NCBI RefSeq assembly: GCF_014198605.1
Contig: NZ_JACIHU010000006.1
Origin: Rhizobium etli_C
GTDB lineage: Bacteria > Pseudomonadota > Alphaproteobacteria > Rhizobiales > Rhizobiaceae
Length of the DNA: 64,000 nucleotides
Direction: 5' to 3' (one strand)
Positions 1-8,931 of this stretch are shown in pieces; within the stretch, counting starts at the first letter, position 1, and each line of letters opens with the position of its first letter. The translations under genes were made by a program, and so were the position numbers. The notes beneath the pieces are model-generated. The model was not told where the DNA came from and did no database searches. It worked only from the letters and a program-made list of their open reading frames with translations.

Positions 1-1
1 C

Positions 2-211
2 TCCACGACCAATGCTGCAGCCAACTGGCTCGCTTTGGAACTGGCCGAGCTCGGCATTCCCTTCACCGAGATCGGAGACGGCGTGGCGCCAAGGCAGGCG
101 CCCTACGCATTTTATGAAGGCCGGCGCGCCGGCATGGCGATCGGTGCCGCCGACCCGCAGCCGGCAGGCTCAGCCGCTCGTCGATCCCATGAACCGCCGA
201 ATATAGTTTGA
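2..211 (+). CDS. C-terminal end of an FAD/NAD-dependent oxidoreductase (partial)
   Basis: An open frame enters from the left edge and stops at 209-211, giving the last 69 residues of a protein. The segment reads like the end of the NAD(P)/FAD-binding part of Old-Yellow-Enzyme/trimethylamine-dehydrogenase-type oxidoreductases: an Ala-rich helix (NAAANWLALELAELGI), then a GDGVAPR turn where a GDC-APR flavin-contact motif is usual, then a helix YEGRRAGMAIG. The catalytic N-terminal barrel lies outside the window, so the substrate cannot be named. It could also belong to a general pyridine-nucleotide-disulfide oxidoreductase. Family level is moderately supported. Confidence 0.5.
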   Translation, partial: STTNAAANWLALELAELGIPFTEIGDGVAPRQAPYAFYEGRRAGMAIGAADPQPAGSAARRSHEPPNIV

Positions 212-317
212 TCCCCTCGGTCGCGCTTGCACTGCGACCGGAAGCCATGCAGACGATCAAAAACAGCTTGACATATGCGACTGGGTAGCATTCTTTTTTG
301 ACGTGAAGGAGATCCTC

Positions 318-593
318 ATGAGCGTAAAATCATCGATCTCGCTGACCGAGCAACAGGATGCCTTTGCGCGATCGCTTGTCGATAATGGGCGGTATTCGAG
401 CTTGAGTTCGGTCCTACAGCAAGGTTTGGAGCTTCTCAGGCAAAAGACGGAGGCCGAGGCCGCAGAGACGGAAGCTTTGCGGGAACTGATCCGACGGCGG
501 TTGAATGGCCCCGCGCTATCGGATGAAGCCATGGCGGACGCGGTCGACGAGATGATCGACCGGAAACGGCGAGCTCTTCGTGTGGAGACTTGA
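318..593 (+). CDS. parD: ParD-type antitoxin
   Basis: A 91-residue protein beginning MSVKSSISLTEQQ. It has the ribbon-helix-helix layout of ParD/CC2985 antitoxins: a beta strand near residues 3-7, then FARSLVDNGRYSSLSSVLQQGLELL, the typical helix-turn-helix core for DNA binding and dimerisation. The acidic C-terminal tail normally wraps the toxin. An ATG 15 bases upstream is in frame, but AAGGAG at 306-311 is spaced correctly for the ATG at 318, so that start is preferred. The gene overlaps parE by 14 bases, the usual sign of a co-translated type II toxin-antitoxin pair. The antitoxin and the complex normally repress their own promoter. Confidence 0.85.
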   Translation: MSVKSSISLTEQQDAFARSLVDNGRYSSLSSVLQQGLELLRQKTEAEAAETEALRELIRRRLNGPALSDEAMADAVDEMIDRKRRALRVET

Positions 594-924
594 ATACTCC
601 CGCGAAGCGGAGCGGGATTTTGAACTCATTTTCGATCACCTCTTCGCGGCTTACAGCGATCTCGGCGATGATGCGGACGAAGCCCTGGAGCGAGCGGCCG
701 GGCGAATTCGCGAGTTGCGCTCGTCGGTTCAGCGGTTGATTGAAACGCCCCACATCGGAACGTCGCGACCCGATATCTATCCGGGCATCCGTTTTTTGCG
801 GCGGGACAAGGCCGTAATTTGGTTCCTGCCGAAGGAGGACCGCCAGACGATCGTCGTTGCGGCCATCTTCTTCGGCGCGCAGGATCATGTCCGGCACATG
901 CTGAAGCGACTGCTTGAGAGCTAA
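580..924 (+). CDS. parE: ParE/RelE-superfamily toxin
   Basis: A 114-residue protein with the ParE fold signature: LEYSREAERDFELIFDHL at the N terminus, a central helical stretch, and the C-terminal strands IRFLRRDKAVIWFLPKEDRQTIVVAAIFF. In the family, ParE toxins poison DNA gyrase. The start codon is GTG at 580, inside the end of the antitoxin gene, so translation is coupled. It supplies the toxic half of an addiction module, which would fit a plasmid or chromid. No truncation is visible. The gyrase target is a family expectation and cannot be read from this sequence. Confidence 0.85.
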   Translation: MWRLEYSREAERDFELIFDHLFAAYSDLGDDADEALERAAGRIRELRSSVQRLIETPHIGTSRPDIYPGIRFLRRDKAVIWFLPKEDRQTIVVAAIFFGAQDHVRHMLKRLLES

Positions 925-932
925 AGAGGCCC

Positions 933-1085
933 ATGTTCGACGTTACGAAAAGCCTGCCCGTCTGGCACGCAATGTCCGACTTGTTCCTCGACACGGAGCA
1001 TGGCGGCCTCAGAAAACATCTATCCGGCACGCTATCGATCATCGATGTGATCCGAGCCCAATATCCGAATTATATTCGGGGCTGA
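933..1085 (+). CDS. 50-residue ORF, possible truncated DUF7079-like protein
   Basis: A short frame starting with ATG eight bases after the toxin stop codon encodes 50 residues. The segment VWHAMSDLFLDTE resembles the start of small DUF7079-type proteins, which are usually about 100 residues or longer, but the similarity fades after residue 22. The frame then ends while the downstream 145 bases show no continuation. It may be a decayed gene or a small real third gene after parDE. Function unknown. The similarity is from memory of the motif and was not tested. Confidence 0.35.
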   Translation: MFDVTKSLPVWHAMSDLFLDTEHGGLRKHLSGTLSIIDVIRAQYPNYIRG

Positions 1086-1230
1086 AGTTCGAACAATCGG
1101 CCCCGCTATCGCAGGCTTTCAAGAGGCAATGCTCCCGCAATCTGGCGGAAGCTATGCCGCTATCCGCCGAAGCGGACCCGCCCGTTGATGCAGAAAGCAT
1201 ATCGACCATTGCATCGCCCACAGGAAGGAA

Positions 1231-2919
1231 TCATTCCGGATGCCTTTCAAATACCTCCACTCGTGCAGAGGATGAGATTTCCAGTCGATCGGGTTCTATG
1301 TTCACGTAGCCGCGGCGGGTTCCACAAACCGCTCCGCCATCAGCGAATATCTCGACGATTCCGCGGTCATGAAACAGACGAAGGTCATTACCGCCGCCAA
1401 GCTCCGCCACGTATTGGATCGCGCCATCGTCCTGGGCGAGCCGGATCGAAATAATACCGTCGGCGACGCCCACCTCGAAAGCAAGTTCGCCGCCCGCCCT
1501 CGCGACAAGCCTGCTGCCCTGCAGCGATCCGGAAAGCCGGATCTCGATCGGCCCGCCGGGCAGTGAGTAACCGCCGCTTTGGTCCGCAGCGAGAGGGATG
1601 GCGACAAAGTGCTCGTCGACCTCGTGCGCCGGCAGCATGCATATCTTCGTCTGGTCTTCACTGAGAGTTAGAACACGGGGCAAGGACATTTCGCCGGAAT
1701 AGGCTGAACCGTCTGGCTTGCGGTATTCCCAATTGAAAAGCCATGCAAAGGCGATCTGGCGCCCTTCGGCGTCGAAACTCTGCATCGCGTAATAGTCAGT
1801 CCCGAAATCCAGCAGTTGCAGTTCGGGCGTATCGGGCACAAAGCGATCGTTTATAAACTCGCCGATCAGGGCGTAGAGGAGATTGTGGCGCCGGGTCGTT
1901 GGTTCGATATGGCCCACAAAGCCCATAACCAAAACCCACTTGTCCTCCAGCCGGAAGAAGTCAGGGCATTCCACGGCGCGGGCGCCTTCCTCGCGGAAAT
2001 TGACGGGCGCGCGGTAAAGCAACCCCAGATATTGCCATTCGAGCCCATCGTCGGAGCCATAAAGCAGCACAGCCGGATCGCCATAAATTGATGCGCCAAG
2101 GATCATCCGATAGGCATTGGCTGCGTCGTCCCACCAGACTTTAGGATCTCGGAAATCATGCTTCACGCCATCAGGACGGATCTCCAGCACGGTCGTGATC
2201 CGCTCGGCGTCGATGAGGTCGCGGCCGGGTTCGGCGATCTTCTGGACTTCGCGGTAATCTGCGAAGAGATCGTAGGCGGGCAGGCGCTCCGTATAATAGA
2301 ACTTTATCTTTCCGTCCCGATCCCTGAACGCGCTTCCCGAAAACGCGCCGCCGGTCGCACCGAGGCGGGCGAGATTCTGTTCCGGTCGCAGGAAGACCGG
2401 CATGTGAAGCCACGCACATAGGTCGTGGCTGGTCGCATGCCCCCAATGCATCGGGCCCCAATCCGTGCCGCCCGGATGGAACTGGTAGAACAGATGCCAG
2501 ACATCGCCAACCTTGCACAATCCGTTGGGATCATTCATCCAGCCTTTCACCGGCGAGAAATGCAGGCGTGGCCGTTGCGGGTCGGCTGCACACCAGCTGT
2601 CGATTTCGGGTCCGGTCCGCTCCACCAAGTGTTCCCCGAATTCCAAAACAGTGATTCCGGTTTTCGAGACTGAGCGTGGATCGTAAGCATAGGCCCAGGT
2701 GAAGTCTGTTCTGCCTTCATCCCATTCGAACTCCACCTCGCCCGCTTCACGATGATGGTAGCTGTAAAATTCCGAAAACTCCGAAAAGCGTTTCACCCCC
2801 CACAAGAGCTGGTCACCCTGCAGAATGCGAAATTGGAATTCGGCCGGGCTCTGTCCTTTCGACACCGCCCAGAATTCAACGCGCGTCCCAAGCGCCAATC
2901 GCATTTTCTGCCTTCGCAT
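1231..2919 (-). CDS. GH32 beta-fructosidase (levanase/inulinase/sucrose-hydrolase family)
   Basis: A 562-residue glycoside hydrolase family 32 protein that cleaves beta-fructofuranosides. All three GH32 signatures are present: WMNDPNG with the nucleophile Asp130, RDP at 257-259 (transition-state stabiliser Asp258), and EC at 317-318 with the acid/base Glu317. The C-terminal ~150 residues fit the family's beta-sandwich. About 110 residues precede the catalytic propeller, longer than in simple invertases. There is no signal peptide, so the enzyme should be cytoplasmic. The start at 2919 is chosen because GGAGG lies just upstream; an in-frame start 51 bases earlier has no such site. It is the last gene of the minus-strand operon, after the GH91 gene. 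It probably cleaves the fructose disaccharide released by GH91 to fructose. Confidence 0.88.
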   Translation of the reverse strand: MRRQKMRLALGTRVEFWAVSKGQSPAEFQFRILQGDQLLWGVKRFSEFSEFYSYHHREAGEVEFEWDEGRTDFTWAYAYDPRSVSKTGITVLEFGEHLVERTGPEIDSWCAADPQRPRLHFSPVKGWMNDPNGLCKVGDVWHLFYQFHPGGTDWGPMHWGHATSHDLCAWLHMPVFLRPEQNLARLGATGGAFSGSAFRDRDGKIKFYYTERLPAYDLFADYREVQKIAEPGRDLIDAERITTVLEIRPDGVKHDFRDPKVWWDDAANAYRMILGASIYGDPAVLLYGSDDGLEWQYLGLLYRAPVNFREEGARAVECPDFFRLEDKWVLVMGFVGHIEPTTRRHNLLYALIGEFINDRFVPDTPELQLLDFGTDYYAMQSFDAEGRQIAFAWLFNWEYRKPDGSAYSGEMSLPRVLTLSEDQTKICMLPAHEVDEHFVAIPLAADQSGGYSLPGGPIEIRLSGSLQGSRLVARAGGELAFEVGVADGIISIRLAQDDGAIQYVAELGGGNDLRLFHDRGIVEIFADGGAVCGTRRGYVNIEPDRLEISSSARVEVFERHPE

Positions 2920-3100
2920 GCTGTTCCTCCACAAAGTGAATGGTCTCGACCCGAAACCGCCCGGGCGCACGGCCGCTATCCCGGCCGCGGCCCAGTGACC
3001 GAGGTGGCATTTCAGTTTTCTTTTTCGCTTGGCGTCCGATCAAGGATGATGAAAGGTCGCGTTCAAGGTCCGAGGCTGGCGATCTGAGCGCGGAAGCCCG

Positions 3101-4474
3101 CTACCCTATCGCTGGAGTTGCCCGGAACGCATTCATTGTTCTATCCAATTGAACCTGTTCGTCACTGCCTGAATCGAGCACTGTGTTCCGTACGGAACCC
3201 TCTTGGACCTTCACTGCCGTGACTTCGAGCGTCTCTAAATTGCTCGTTGAAAGCAATGCGCTCACTTGTGTTGAAAAGCAGGCACTTTCTGGTGCATCGC
3301 TGCTTTGCGATTTTTCGGTCGTGGCCACAATGTGATTATTGGCGATGTAATTTCCGCTACCGGAAACCAGGTTGATAATCACAGGCTTTGCGGCGATCGG
3401 CTTGATATACTGAATATCGATCGTTTCCGAGATGTGGTTTGCGATGACCGAGTTGTTGCTCCCGTCAATGCGCAAAAGCCCGAACAGATCATCCAGCCCG
3501 TTGTCGTACTTCTGCATCGGCGCCCATGGTTCGCGATCTCGTAACAGGTGATTTGAGGAGACCAAATTCTCGCAGCTGTTATCGGCGAGAACCAACATTC
3601 CGGGATAAAATGAGTGGAATCTGTTTCCTGTGACCGCGGAACGGACGACGCCGGAAAAATAGATGCTGCTGGCGCCTCGAGGGAATACGTTGTTTGAGGA
3701 TATCAGAACACCCCCATAATTTTCCGCGAAAATGGAATGGCCCCGGTAGCCGGCTCCAACGAAATTATTCGCTATCCTTGACGCCTGCCCCATGCCTTTC
3801 AATTCGATACAGTTGCCGCACTCGGCAATGAAATTATTATCTATCGCGAGCGCATCTGCATCATGAACAGTCACTCCATGCTCCAGATAGATAAGACCCA
3901 TCCCGGTTATTCGGAATGAGTCGTTGGCGCTGCCTACATAGATTCCGGTTTTGCCGTTCTTGTATGTATTTTCTGCGTCATGCTGCCCCGAACCATCGTC
4001 AATGAAGTGCAGGCCGTCGATGCAGAAGTCGGCAAACTCCACGGAGCTTATGCGAGGATTTCCGGTGCGCTTAACATAAAACGCGGCGCCTGCGGCCTCA
4101 CCGTCGGCCGCCTCCGGAGATGTATCGACGAGCACCCGACTTCCGCCCGGCCACACTTCATGCCAGTGTCTCAGCTCGTTTGCGGGTACGTTGAAACGAA
4201 TGCTCGAAGACGTAAAGCCATGCCCGGAGCCCACGATCTTCAGATAGCTGACGTCGATAACGACTTGAGTGACAAGTCGGTAATCGCCTGGCGGTATATA
4301 GATAACCGCTCCAGGTTTTCCGCCGTCATTCAGATCGGATACGGGTTGTCCTCGTTTGATATCCGCAATGATGCTGTTGATGACCGCTCCAATATCCTCA
4401 TAGGGATTCCCTGCGGGATATTTCGTTACATCGAAGCAGTTTTCGCTAGCCATTGTTAATGTGTCCTCGGACAT
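3101..4474 (-). CDS. GH91 family: inulin fructotransferase / difructose-anhydride III hydrolase-like
   Basis: A 457-residue right-handed beta-helix protein. The stretch from about residue 20 to 97 (NPYEDIGAVINSIIADIK, GKPGAVIYIPPGDYRLVTQVVIDVSYLKI, GSGHGFTSSSIRFNVP) is characteristic of GH91, the family of inulin fructotransferases that release difructose anhydrides and of DFA-III hydrolases that reopen them. Later rungs are Asn/Gly-rich repeats. Secreted fructotransferases carry signal peptides; this one has none, starting MSEDTLTMASENCFDV. GGAG lies seven bases before the ATG at 4474. With an ABC importer upstream and a beta-fructosidase downstream, the intracellular direction is most likely hydrolysis of imported difructose anhydride. 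That direction is inferred from location and neighbours, not from catalytic residues. Confidence 0.8.
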   Translation of the reverse strand: MSEDTLTMASENCFDVTKYPAGNPYEDIGAVINSIIADIKRGQPVSDLNDGGKPGAVIYIPPGDYRLVTQVVIDVSYLKIVGSGHGFTSSSIRFNVPANELRHWHEVWPGGSRVLVDTSPEAADGEAAGAAFYVKRTGNPRISSVEFADFCIDGLHFIDDGSGQHDAENTYKNGKTGIYVGSANDSFRITGMGLIYLEHGVTVHDADALAIDNNFIAECGNCIELKGMGQASRIANNFVGAGYRGHSIFAENYGGVLISSNNVFPRGASSIYFSGVVRSAVTGNRFHSFYPGMLVLADNSCENLVSSNHLLRDREPWAPMQKYDNGLDDLFGLLRIDGSNNSVIANHISETIDIQYIKPIAAKPVIINLVSGSGNYIANNHIVATTEKSQSSDAPESACFSTQVSALLSTSNLETLEVTAVKVQEGSVRNTVLDSGSDEQVQLDRTMNAFRATPAIG

Positions 4475-4552
4475 TTCTTACTCCACAGCGAGACTGATGG
4501 TTGCTCGCAAGGCGCCTGGGGAAATGCGTTCAAGCAGCGCCCTGTTTTTTGA

Positions 4553-5695
4553 TCACCAGATGCTGGTGCGGGTGTCAGGCCTAAAGAAGTGAAGTTCTTC
4601 CGCATCGACAGCGATGCGCGCAACGTCACCGGCGCGGACCGTGCTCTTCGGAGAAAAACGGGCGACAGCAGCTTTATCGTTGCCGATGTCGGCGATGGCG
4701 TCCGGGTCGCCGGCATCCACCCAAGGCGCGTCGATATTCAGATGCACCATGGATTCGGAACCCAGCGCCTCGACAAGAGTGACCGGGGCCGCGATCTCGG
4801 CCGAAGAAGGTCGGATTGCGGCGTCGTTCATATGCTCGGGCCGGATACCGACAATGACCTGACGGTTAGACGCACCGTTGAGCGAGGGGCGATATTCGAA
4901 AACCCGGTCAGGGATTTCGAAATTGTTGTTGCCCAGGGTCAGCGTCCTGCCATTCAGAACGGCCTCGTACAAGTTCATCGAGGGCGATCCGATAAAGGCG
5001 GCTACAAAGACGTTGTCAGGGCGATTGTACAGGTTTTGCGGCGTGTCGACTTGCTGCAACACGCCGCCTTTCATGACAGCGACGCGATCACCCATCGTCA
5101 TCGCCTCGACCTGGTCGTGGGTCACATAGATCGTGGTGACATTCAGTTTTCTTTGCAGGCTGGCAATCTCGGCCCGCATCTGCACGCGCAGCTTGGCATC
5201 GAGGTTCGACAATGGTTCATCCATCAGGAAAACTGCCGGCTTGCGGACGATCGCCCGCCCCATGGCGACGCGCTGGCGCTGTCCGCCGGAGAGAAGCGCC
5301 GGCTTATGGTCGAGCAACGCCGTCAATTCGAGAATGCGCGCCGCCTCGTTCACGCGGCTGTCGATCTCAGCCTTGGGCAGTCCGGCCATCAGCAACGGAA
5401 AGGCGATGTTTTCGCGCACCGTCTTATGCGGATAGAGCGCGTAGGATTGGAAGACCATGGCAATGTCGCGGTCTTTGGGATCTACATCGTTGACGACCCG
5501 GTCACCGATCTTGAGTTGACCGCCGGAAATGCTCTCCAGGCCTGCGATCATTCTGAGCGCTGTCGACTTCCCACATCCCGACGGACCGACAAACACCATG
5601 AACTCGCCGTCCTTGATGTCGAAGTTGAGATCATGCAGAGCGTGAAAGCTGTTTCCGTAGATCTTGTTGATATTGCGCAGTTCTACACCGGCCAT
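4553..5695 (-). CDS. Sugar ABC importer ATPase (MalK/UgpC type)
   Basis: A 380-residue nucleotide-binding subunit of a CUT1-family carbohydrate importer. It has Walker A GPSGCGKST near residue 38, the Q-loop QSYALYPHKTV, the signature LSGGQRQRVAMGRA, Walker B VFLMDEPLSNLD, and a switch His in YVTHDQ. The C-terminal ~140 residues form the MalK-type regulatory OB domain (VGIRPEHM). A GAGGAG site lies shortly before ATG 5695. It is the fourth gene of the operon, 10 bases after the second permease, and energises that permease pair. The substrate is probably a fructose disaccharide or anhydride, from the linked GH91 and GH32 genes. Confidence 0.9.
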   Translation of the reverse strand: MAGVELRNINKIYGNSFHALHDLNFDIKDGEFMVFVGPSGCGKSTALRMIAGLESISGGQLKIGDRVVNDVDPKDRDIAMVFQSYALYPHKTVRENIAFPLLMAGLPKAEIDSRVNEAARILELTALLDHKPALLSGGQRQRVAMGRAIVRKPAVFLMDEPLSNLDAKLRVQMRAEIASLQRKLNVTTIYVTHDQVEAMTMGDRVAVMKGGVLQQVDTPQNLYNRPDNVFVAAFIGSPSMNLYEAVLNGRTLTLGNNNFEIPDRVFEYRPSLNGASNRQVIVGIRPEHMNDAAIRPSSAEIAAPVTLVEALGSESMVHLNIDAPWVDAGDPDAIADIGNDKAAVARFSPKSTVRAGDVARIAVDAEELHFFRPDTRTSIW

Positions 5696-5705
5696 GCTGG
5701 TCTCC

Positions 5706-6542
5706 TCATCCCTTCACAGCGCCGAACGTCAGCCCGCCGACGATCTGTTTTTGAAGTGCGAGCGTTACGATGATGACGGGCAGCGAATAGAGCACCGCGG
5801 CGGCGGTCATCGCGCCCCACGCAAGCCCGTAGACCGAATTGTATTCGGCAATAACGATCGGTGCCGTCTTGGTCGCTTCCGACGTCAGCAGCAGTGCATA
5901 GAGGAACTCGTTCCAGCTGGTGATGAAGGTGAAGAGCGCGGTGACGGCAATTGCGCCGGTCATCACAGGAAGAATGATTTTCCGAAAGGCTTGGAACCGT
6001 GTGCAGCCATCCATGCGGGCAGCTTCTTCGAGTTCCTTGGGCACACCTTCGAAAAATGCCGACATCAGCAATAGTGCCAGTGGCACAGCGGCCGAAGTGT
6101 GCGCGAGAACCAGCCCTGGAAGGGTGTCGAGCAGACCCATGGACTTCAAAAGCTGGAACAGCGGCACGCCCAGCGACACCGACGGCACCATGCGCGTGAC
6201 CAGGGCAAAGAGCAGGAAAAGTGTCGTGATCCGGCGGCGATACTGGGTGGCAACGTAGGCGGCCGGCACCGCCACCAGCAGCGAGAGCGCGGTCGTCAGT
6301 ACCGCCACCGTGAGCGAGTTGACGAAAGCTTTCGGCAGTGTCGACGATTGCAAGACTTCCCGAAAATTCTCGAACGATATGACGGCGGGAAAAAAGCTCG
6401 GCGGGATCTGCTGGACGTCTGCCGCCGGCTTGATCGAGGTCATCAGCAAATAGATGTAAGGCAGCGCGTAGGACAGCACGAGCACTAGGGCCGCAGCGTT
6501 GATCAGGACTCCGCTGGTATTGAGGCGAGGCGCTCTATGCAT
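5706..6542 (-). CDS. Sugar ABC importer permease (MalG type)
   Basis: A 278-residue inner-membrane permease with six predicted transmembrane segments and the cytoplasmic EAA loop EEAARMDGCTRFQAFRKIILPV, which docks the ATPase. The N terminus starts MHRAPRLNTSGVLINAAALVLVLSYALPYIYLL. The start at 6542 overlaps the last codons of the upstream permease by eight bases, indicating translational coupling. A longer in-frame start exists 30 bases upstream but would bury deeper in the preceding gene. It forms the heterodimeric channel with the product of the gene ending at 6535. Confidence 0.9.
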   Translation of the reverse strand: MHRAPRLNTSGVLINAAALVLVLSYALPYIYLLMTSIKPAADVQQIPPSFFPAVISFENFREVLQSSTLPKAFVNSLTVAVLTTALSLLVAVPAAYVATQYRRRITTLFLLFALVTRMVPSVSLGVPLFQLLKSMGLLDTLPGLVLAHTSAAVPLALLLMSAFFEGVPKELEEAARMDGCTRFQAFRKIILPVMTGAIAVTALFTFITSWNEFLYALLLTSEATKTAPIVIAEYNSVYGLAWGAMTAAAVLYSLPVIIVTLALQKQIVGGLTFGAVKG

Positions 6543-7416
6543 GGACCGGCCTCCATATCTTCCAATAGGCAATGCCGGCCAGAACCATCATGATGAGGAG
6601 AAACAGCGTGCCGGATGCGGAGGCCTCTCCGAGATCGCCAAACCGAACCATGCGCTGATAGATGTTCATCGAGAACACTTCCGAGGCATGGCGGGGACCG
6701 CCCTGCGTCTGGATCCAGATCAGATCGAACGTCTTGGCGGCATCCACGCCCCGCACGATGACCACGACGGCAATGACCGGCCGCATCAGCGGCAGGGTGA
6801 CATGCCAGAACCGCTTGAGCGCGTTCGCCCCGTCGATCCGGGCCGCCTCGAGAAGGTCCCTGGGGATATTCGTCAACCCTGCATAGGAGACGAGTGCGAC
6901 AAAGGAGGTGGTCAGCCATATGTCGGCGAAGGATACGGAATAGATGACGATATCCTCGCTGGAGAGCCAAGCAATCTCGTTGGGGTCGCTGATCAGCCCC
7001 AGGCGAACCAGCCCGTAGTTCAAGATGCCGATATTGCCGACCAGCAGGAACCGCCACAGCAGGCCGGCAACGATCGGCGGCACCATCAGCGGCAGAGCGA
7101 AGATCGTGCGGTGCCAACGCGATTGGCCCACCATGGCCGAGAACAGCAATGCGGCGCAGAAGCCGAAGGTGAACTCGAAGAAGAGTGCGAAGACCGAATA
7201 CTGAAGCGTCCGCAGAGCACTTTCGGCGACGCGCTTCGACGTCAAGGCATCGACATAGTTCTGCAGCCCAACCCATTCGCGGATGTGAGGCGTGATCGTT
7301 TCGACCTTGAAGAAGGAATCGAAGATCAGCAGCCCCACGGGATAGGCGACCAATAAGCCGAGGATCGCAACCGCGGGGGCGAGCATGCAGAGCACAAATC
7401 GGTCTTCATCCGACAT
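6535..7416 (-). CDS. Sugar ABC importer permease (MalF type)
   Basis: A 293-residue membrane subunit beginning MSDEDRFVLCMLAPAVAILG. It shows six membrane segments, the periplasmic stretch typical of MalF-like proteins, and the EAA loop LLEAARIDGANALKRFWHVTLPLM. The start at 7416 is preferred because GGAGG lies six to ten bases upstream and the sequence before it (residues from a possible start at 7563) is not membrane-protein-like. It lies 171 bases after the binding-protein gene, separated by a hairpin. It pairs with the MalG-type permease. Confidence 0.9.
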   Translation of the reverse strand: MSDEDRFVLCMLAPAVAILGLLVAYPVGLLIFDSFFKVETITPHIREWVGLQNYVDALTSKRVAESALRTLQYSVFALFFEFTFGFCAALLFSAMVGQSRWHRTIFALPLMVPPIVAGLLWRFLLVGNIGILNYGLVRLGLISDPNEIAWLSSEDIVIYSVSFADIWLTTSFVALVSYAGLTNIPRDLLEAARIDGANALKRFWHVTLPLMRPVIAVVVIVRGVDAAKTFDLIWIQTQGGPRHASEVFSMNIYQRMVRFGDLGEASASGTLFLLIMMVLAGIAYWKIWRPVHA

Positions 7417-7548
7417 GTTCGCCTCCGAAAGCTGATGGCGCGGGAGTGACAATGAGCTTCCCGCGAGATTGAGGAAAAGTCGGACCAATGCATGTCGGCC
7501 GGAAGTGTGCAGCGGTTCCGCGAGAACGACATGCATAAAACAAAGGCC

Positions 7549-7590
7549 TAAAGCGCGTTGCATGAATCATATTTGACGCGACGCGCTTTA
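7549..7590 (-). terminator. Inverted repeat at the end of the binding-protein gene (attenuator or mRNA-stabilising hairpin)
   Basis: A perfect 9-bp inverted repeat, TAAAGCGCG at 7549-7557 and CGCGCTTTA at 7582-7590, encloses 24 bases. The right arm contains the stop codon of the binding-protein gene. A hairpin between the binding protein and the permeases of an ABC operon usually raises binding-protein mRNA relative to the membrane parts. There is no T-run, so full termination is unlikely. The arm sequence resembles a motif often seen between rhizobial genes (from memory). Confidence 0.55.
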
Positions 7591-8847
7591 ATCGAGGATA
7601 CCCTCGATCGTTTCCTTGGCTTCCGTAAGGACCTCTCCCACGTCCGCCTTGCACGTCAGCGCCTGCTGCACGGCCGGCAGGACAGCCTCGTCGACGATTT
7701 CCTGATATTTTTCGTTCATCGGCCGGCCTTGCGTTGCCGGCGCGCTCAACGTTTCAAGCAGCGGTTTGAAATGCTCATAGCCGGGCTTGCCGGCATAGCT
7801 GTTATAGGCCGAGTTTGTCGCGGCAAGGCCGAGCTTGGCTTCGATGCCCAATCCATTGTTGGCGATTGCGAAAGCGATGAACTTTTTCGCCGCATCCTTA
7901 TGCTGGGATGCCGAAGGAATGACATTGTACCACGGACCCGGAATGGCGGCGATGCCTGCATCACCAGCCAACATCGGAGCGACGCCGACCATGCCGCTGA
8001 CCTTGGAATCCTCAGGCGTCATCTTGTAGGCATGCGCCCAGAATTTCATCATCGCCGTCTTGCCCTGATAGAACAGGTTTTGGGCCTCGCCCCAGCCGAT
8101 TTCGTTGACGTTTTCAGGAACCGAATGATCGGTGCAGTGCGGCGCGATATAGAACTCGAGGGCCTTTTTGTGCGCCTCGTTGTCGATGATGACATTGCCA
8201 TCCTTGTCAAGGATCACACCGGGCGAGCCCGCCTGCAACACATGCGCCATCCATTCTTCCGAGAAGGTGCCGATGGTGTCGGTGCCCCAGAAGTCGACCT
8301 TGCCGTCGCCGTCAGTGTCGCGCGTGAAGAATTTCGCCATGTCACGCCATTGCTGCCAGGTCTTGGGCGGCGCAAGGGGATACCCAAACTTTGCCTGGAA
8401 CGCTTCCTTTTCCTCGGGCTTATCGAAGAGGTCCTTGCGATAGAAGACGATCTCGGCATTCGCCCATGCGGGCATTCCGATCATCTTGTCGCCAACCTTT
8501 GCGTCGGCAAGCAAAGCCGGCGGCAGATCCTTGCGCACTGCGTCGGTAAAGAGGGGCGAGAGGTCCTCGACGTGGTTCGCGAACTTCGCGTTCCAGACCA
8601 CGTCGATCGTCACGACATCGAATGCGGACGAGCCGGAGGCGATCTCGGCAGAGAACTTGTCGAACACGCCCTGATAGGGAACGACAGTGAATTTGACCTC
8701 AATGCCGGTTTCTTTGGTGAATTTCTCGGCCACCGCCTTCTGCAGCATCTCGCCGCCGCCTTCGACAAGCATGTTGATGGTTTCGGCCTTCGCCGCAGCC
8801 GCCATGAAGATGAGCGCAAGCGCGCTGGCACCAAGCAGTTTCCTCAT
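7588..8847 (-). CDS. Sugar ABC importer periplasmic binding protein
   Basis: A 419-residue family 1 extracellular solute-binding protein. It has a clear signal peptide (MRKLLGASALALIFMAAAAKAE) with cleavage near residue 21, followed by the TINMLVEGGGEMLQKAVAEKFTKETGIEV strand-helix start of the MalE-like fold. GGGAGG lies eight bases before ATG 8847. It is the first gene of the operon, directly downstream of the promoter and operators shared with the divergent lacI-type gene. It captures the substrate in the periplasm for the two permeases. The ligand is inferred to be a fructo-oligosaccharide or difructose anhydride from the two downstream hydrolase genes. Confidence 0.9.
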   Translation of the reverse strand: MRKLLGASALALIFMAAAAKAETINMLVEGGGEMLQKAVAEKFTKETGIEVKFTVVPYQGVFDKFSAEIASGSSAFDVVTIDVVWNAKFANHVEDLSPLFTDAVRKDLPPALLADAKVGDKMIGMPAWANAEIVFYRKDLFDKPEEKEAFQAKFGYPLAPPKTWQQWRDMAKFFTRDTDGDGKVDFWGTDTIGTFSEEWMAHVLQAGSPGVILDKDGNVIIDNEAHKKALEFYIAPHCTDHSVPENVNEIGWGEAQNLFYQGKTAMMKFWAHAYKMTPEDSKVSGMVGVAPMLAGDAGIAAIPGPWYNVIPSASQHKDAAKKFIAFAIANNGLGIEAKLGLAATNSAYNSYAGKPGYEHFKPLLETLSAPATQGRPMNEKYQEIVDEAVLPAVQQALTCKADVGEVLTEAKETIEGILD

Positions 8848-8902
8848 TGATTCCTCCCTTGCTTTGCCGGGACACTTGCATCAGCACCCTTGCTTTCCTG
8901 GA

Positions 8903-8931
8903 CCATAATCTCTCTATGACGACGTTGTCAA
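8903..8931 (-). promoter_or_regulatory. Predicted promoter of the fructan/DFA operon
   Basis: On the minus strand TTGACA (8926-8931) and TTATGG (8903-8908) are 17 bases apart, a good sigma-70 spacing, about 55 bases before the binding-protein start. The -35 box lies inside the first LacI-type palindrome (8917-8930), so a bound repressor would block polymerase. Read by eye, not scored. Confidence 0.5.

Noticed and set aside
2970..2987. GC-rich inverted repeat CGGCCG-CTATCC-CGGCCG between the GH91 and GH32 genes
   Set aside because: Only six base pairs and no following T-run on the operon strand. Not enough to call a terminator.
4589..5773. A 394-codon open frame antisense to the sugar importer ATPase
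   Set aside because: The opposite strand has all ABC motifs; the antisense frame has none and lacks a credible ribosome site.
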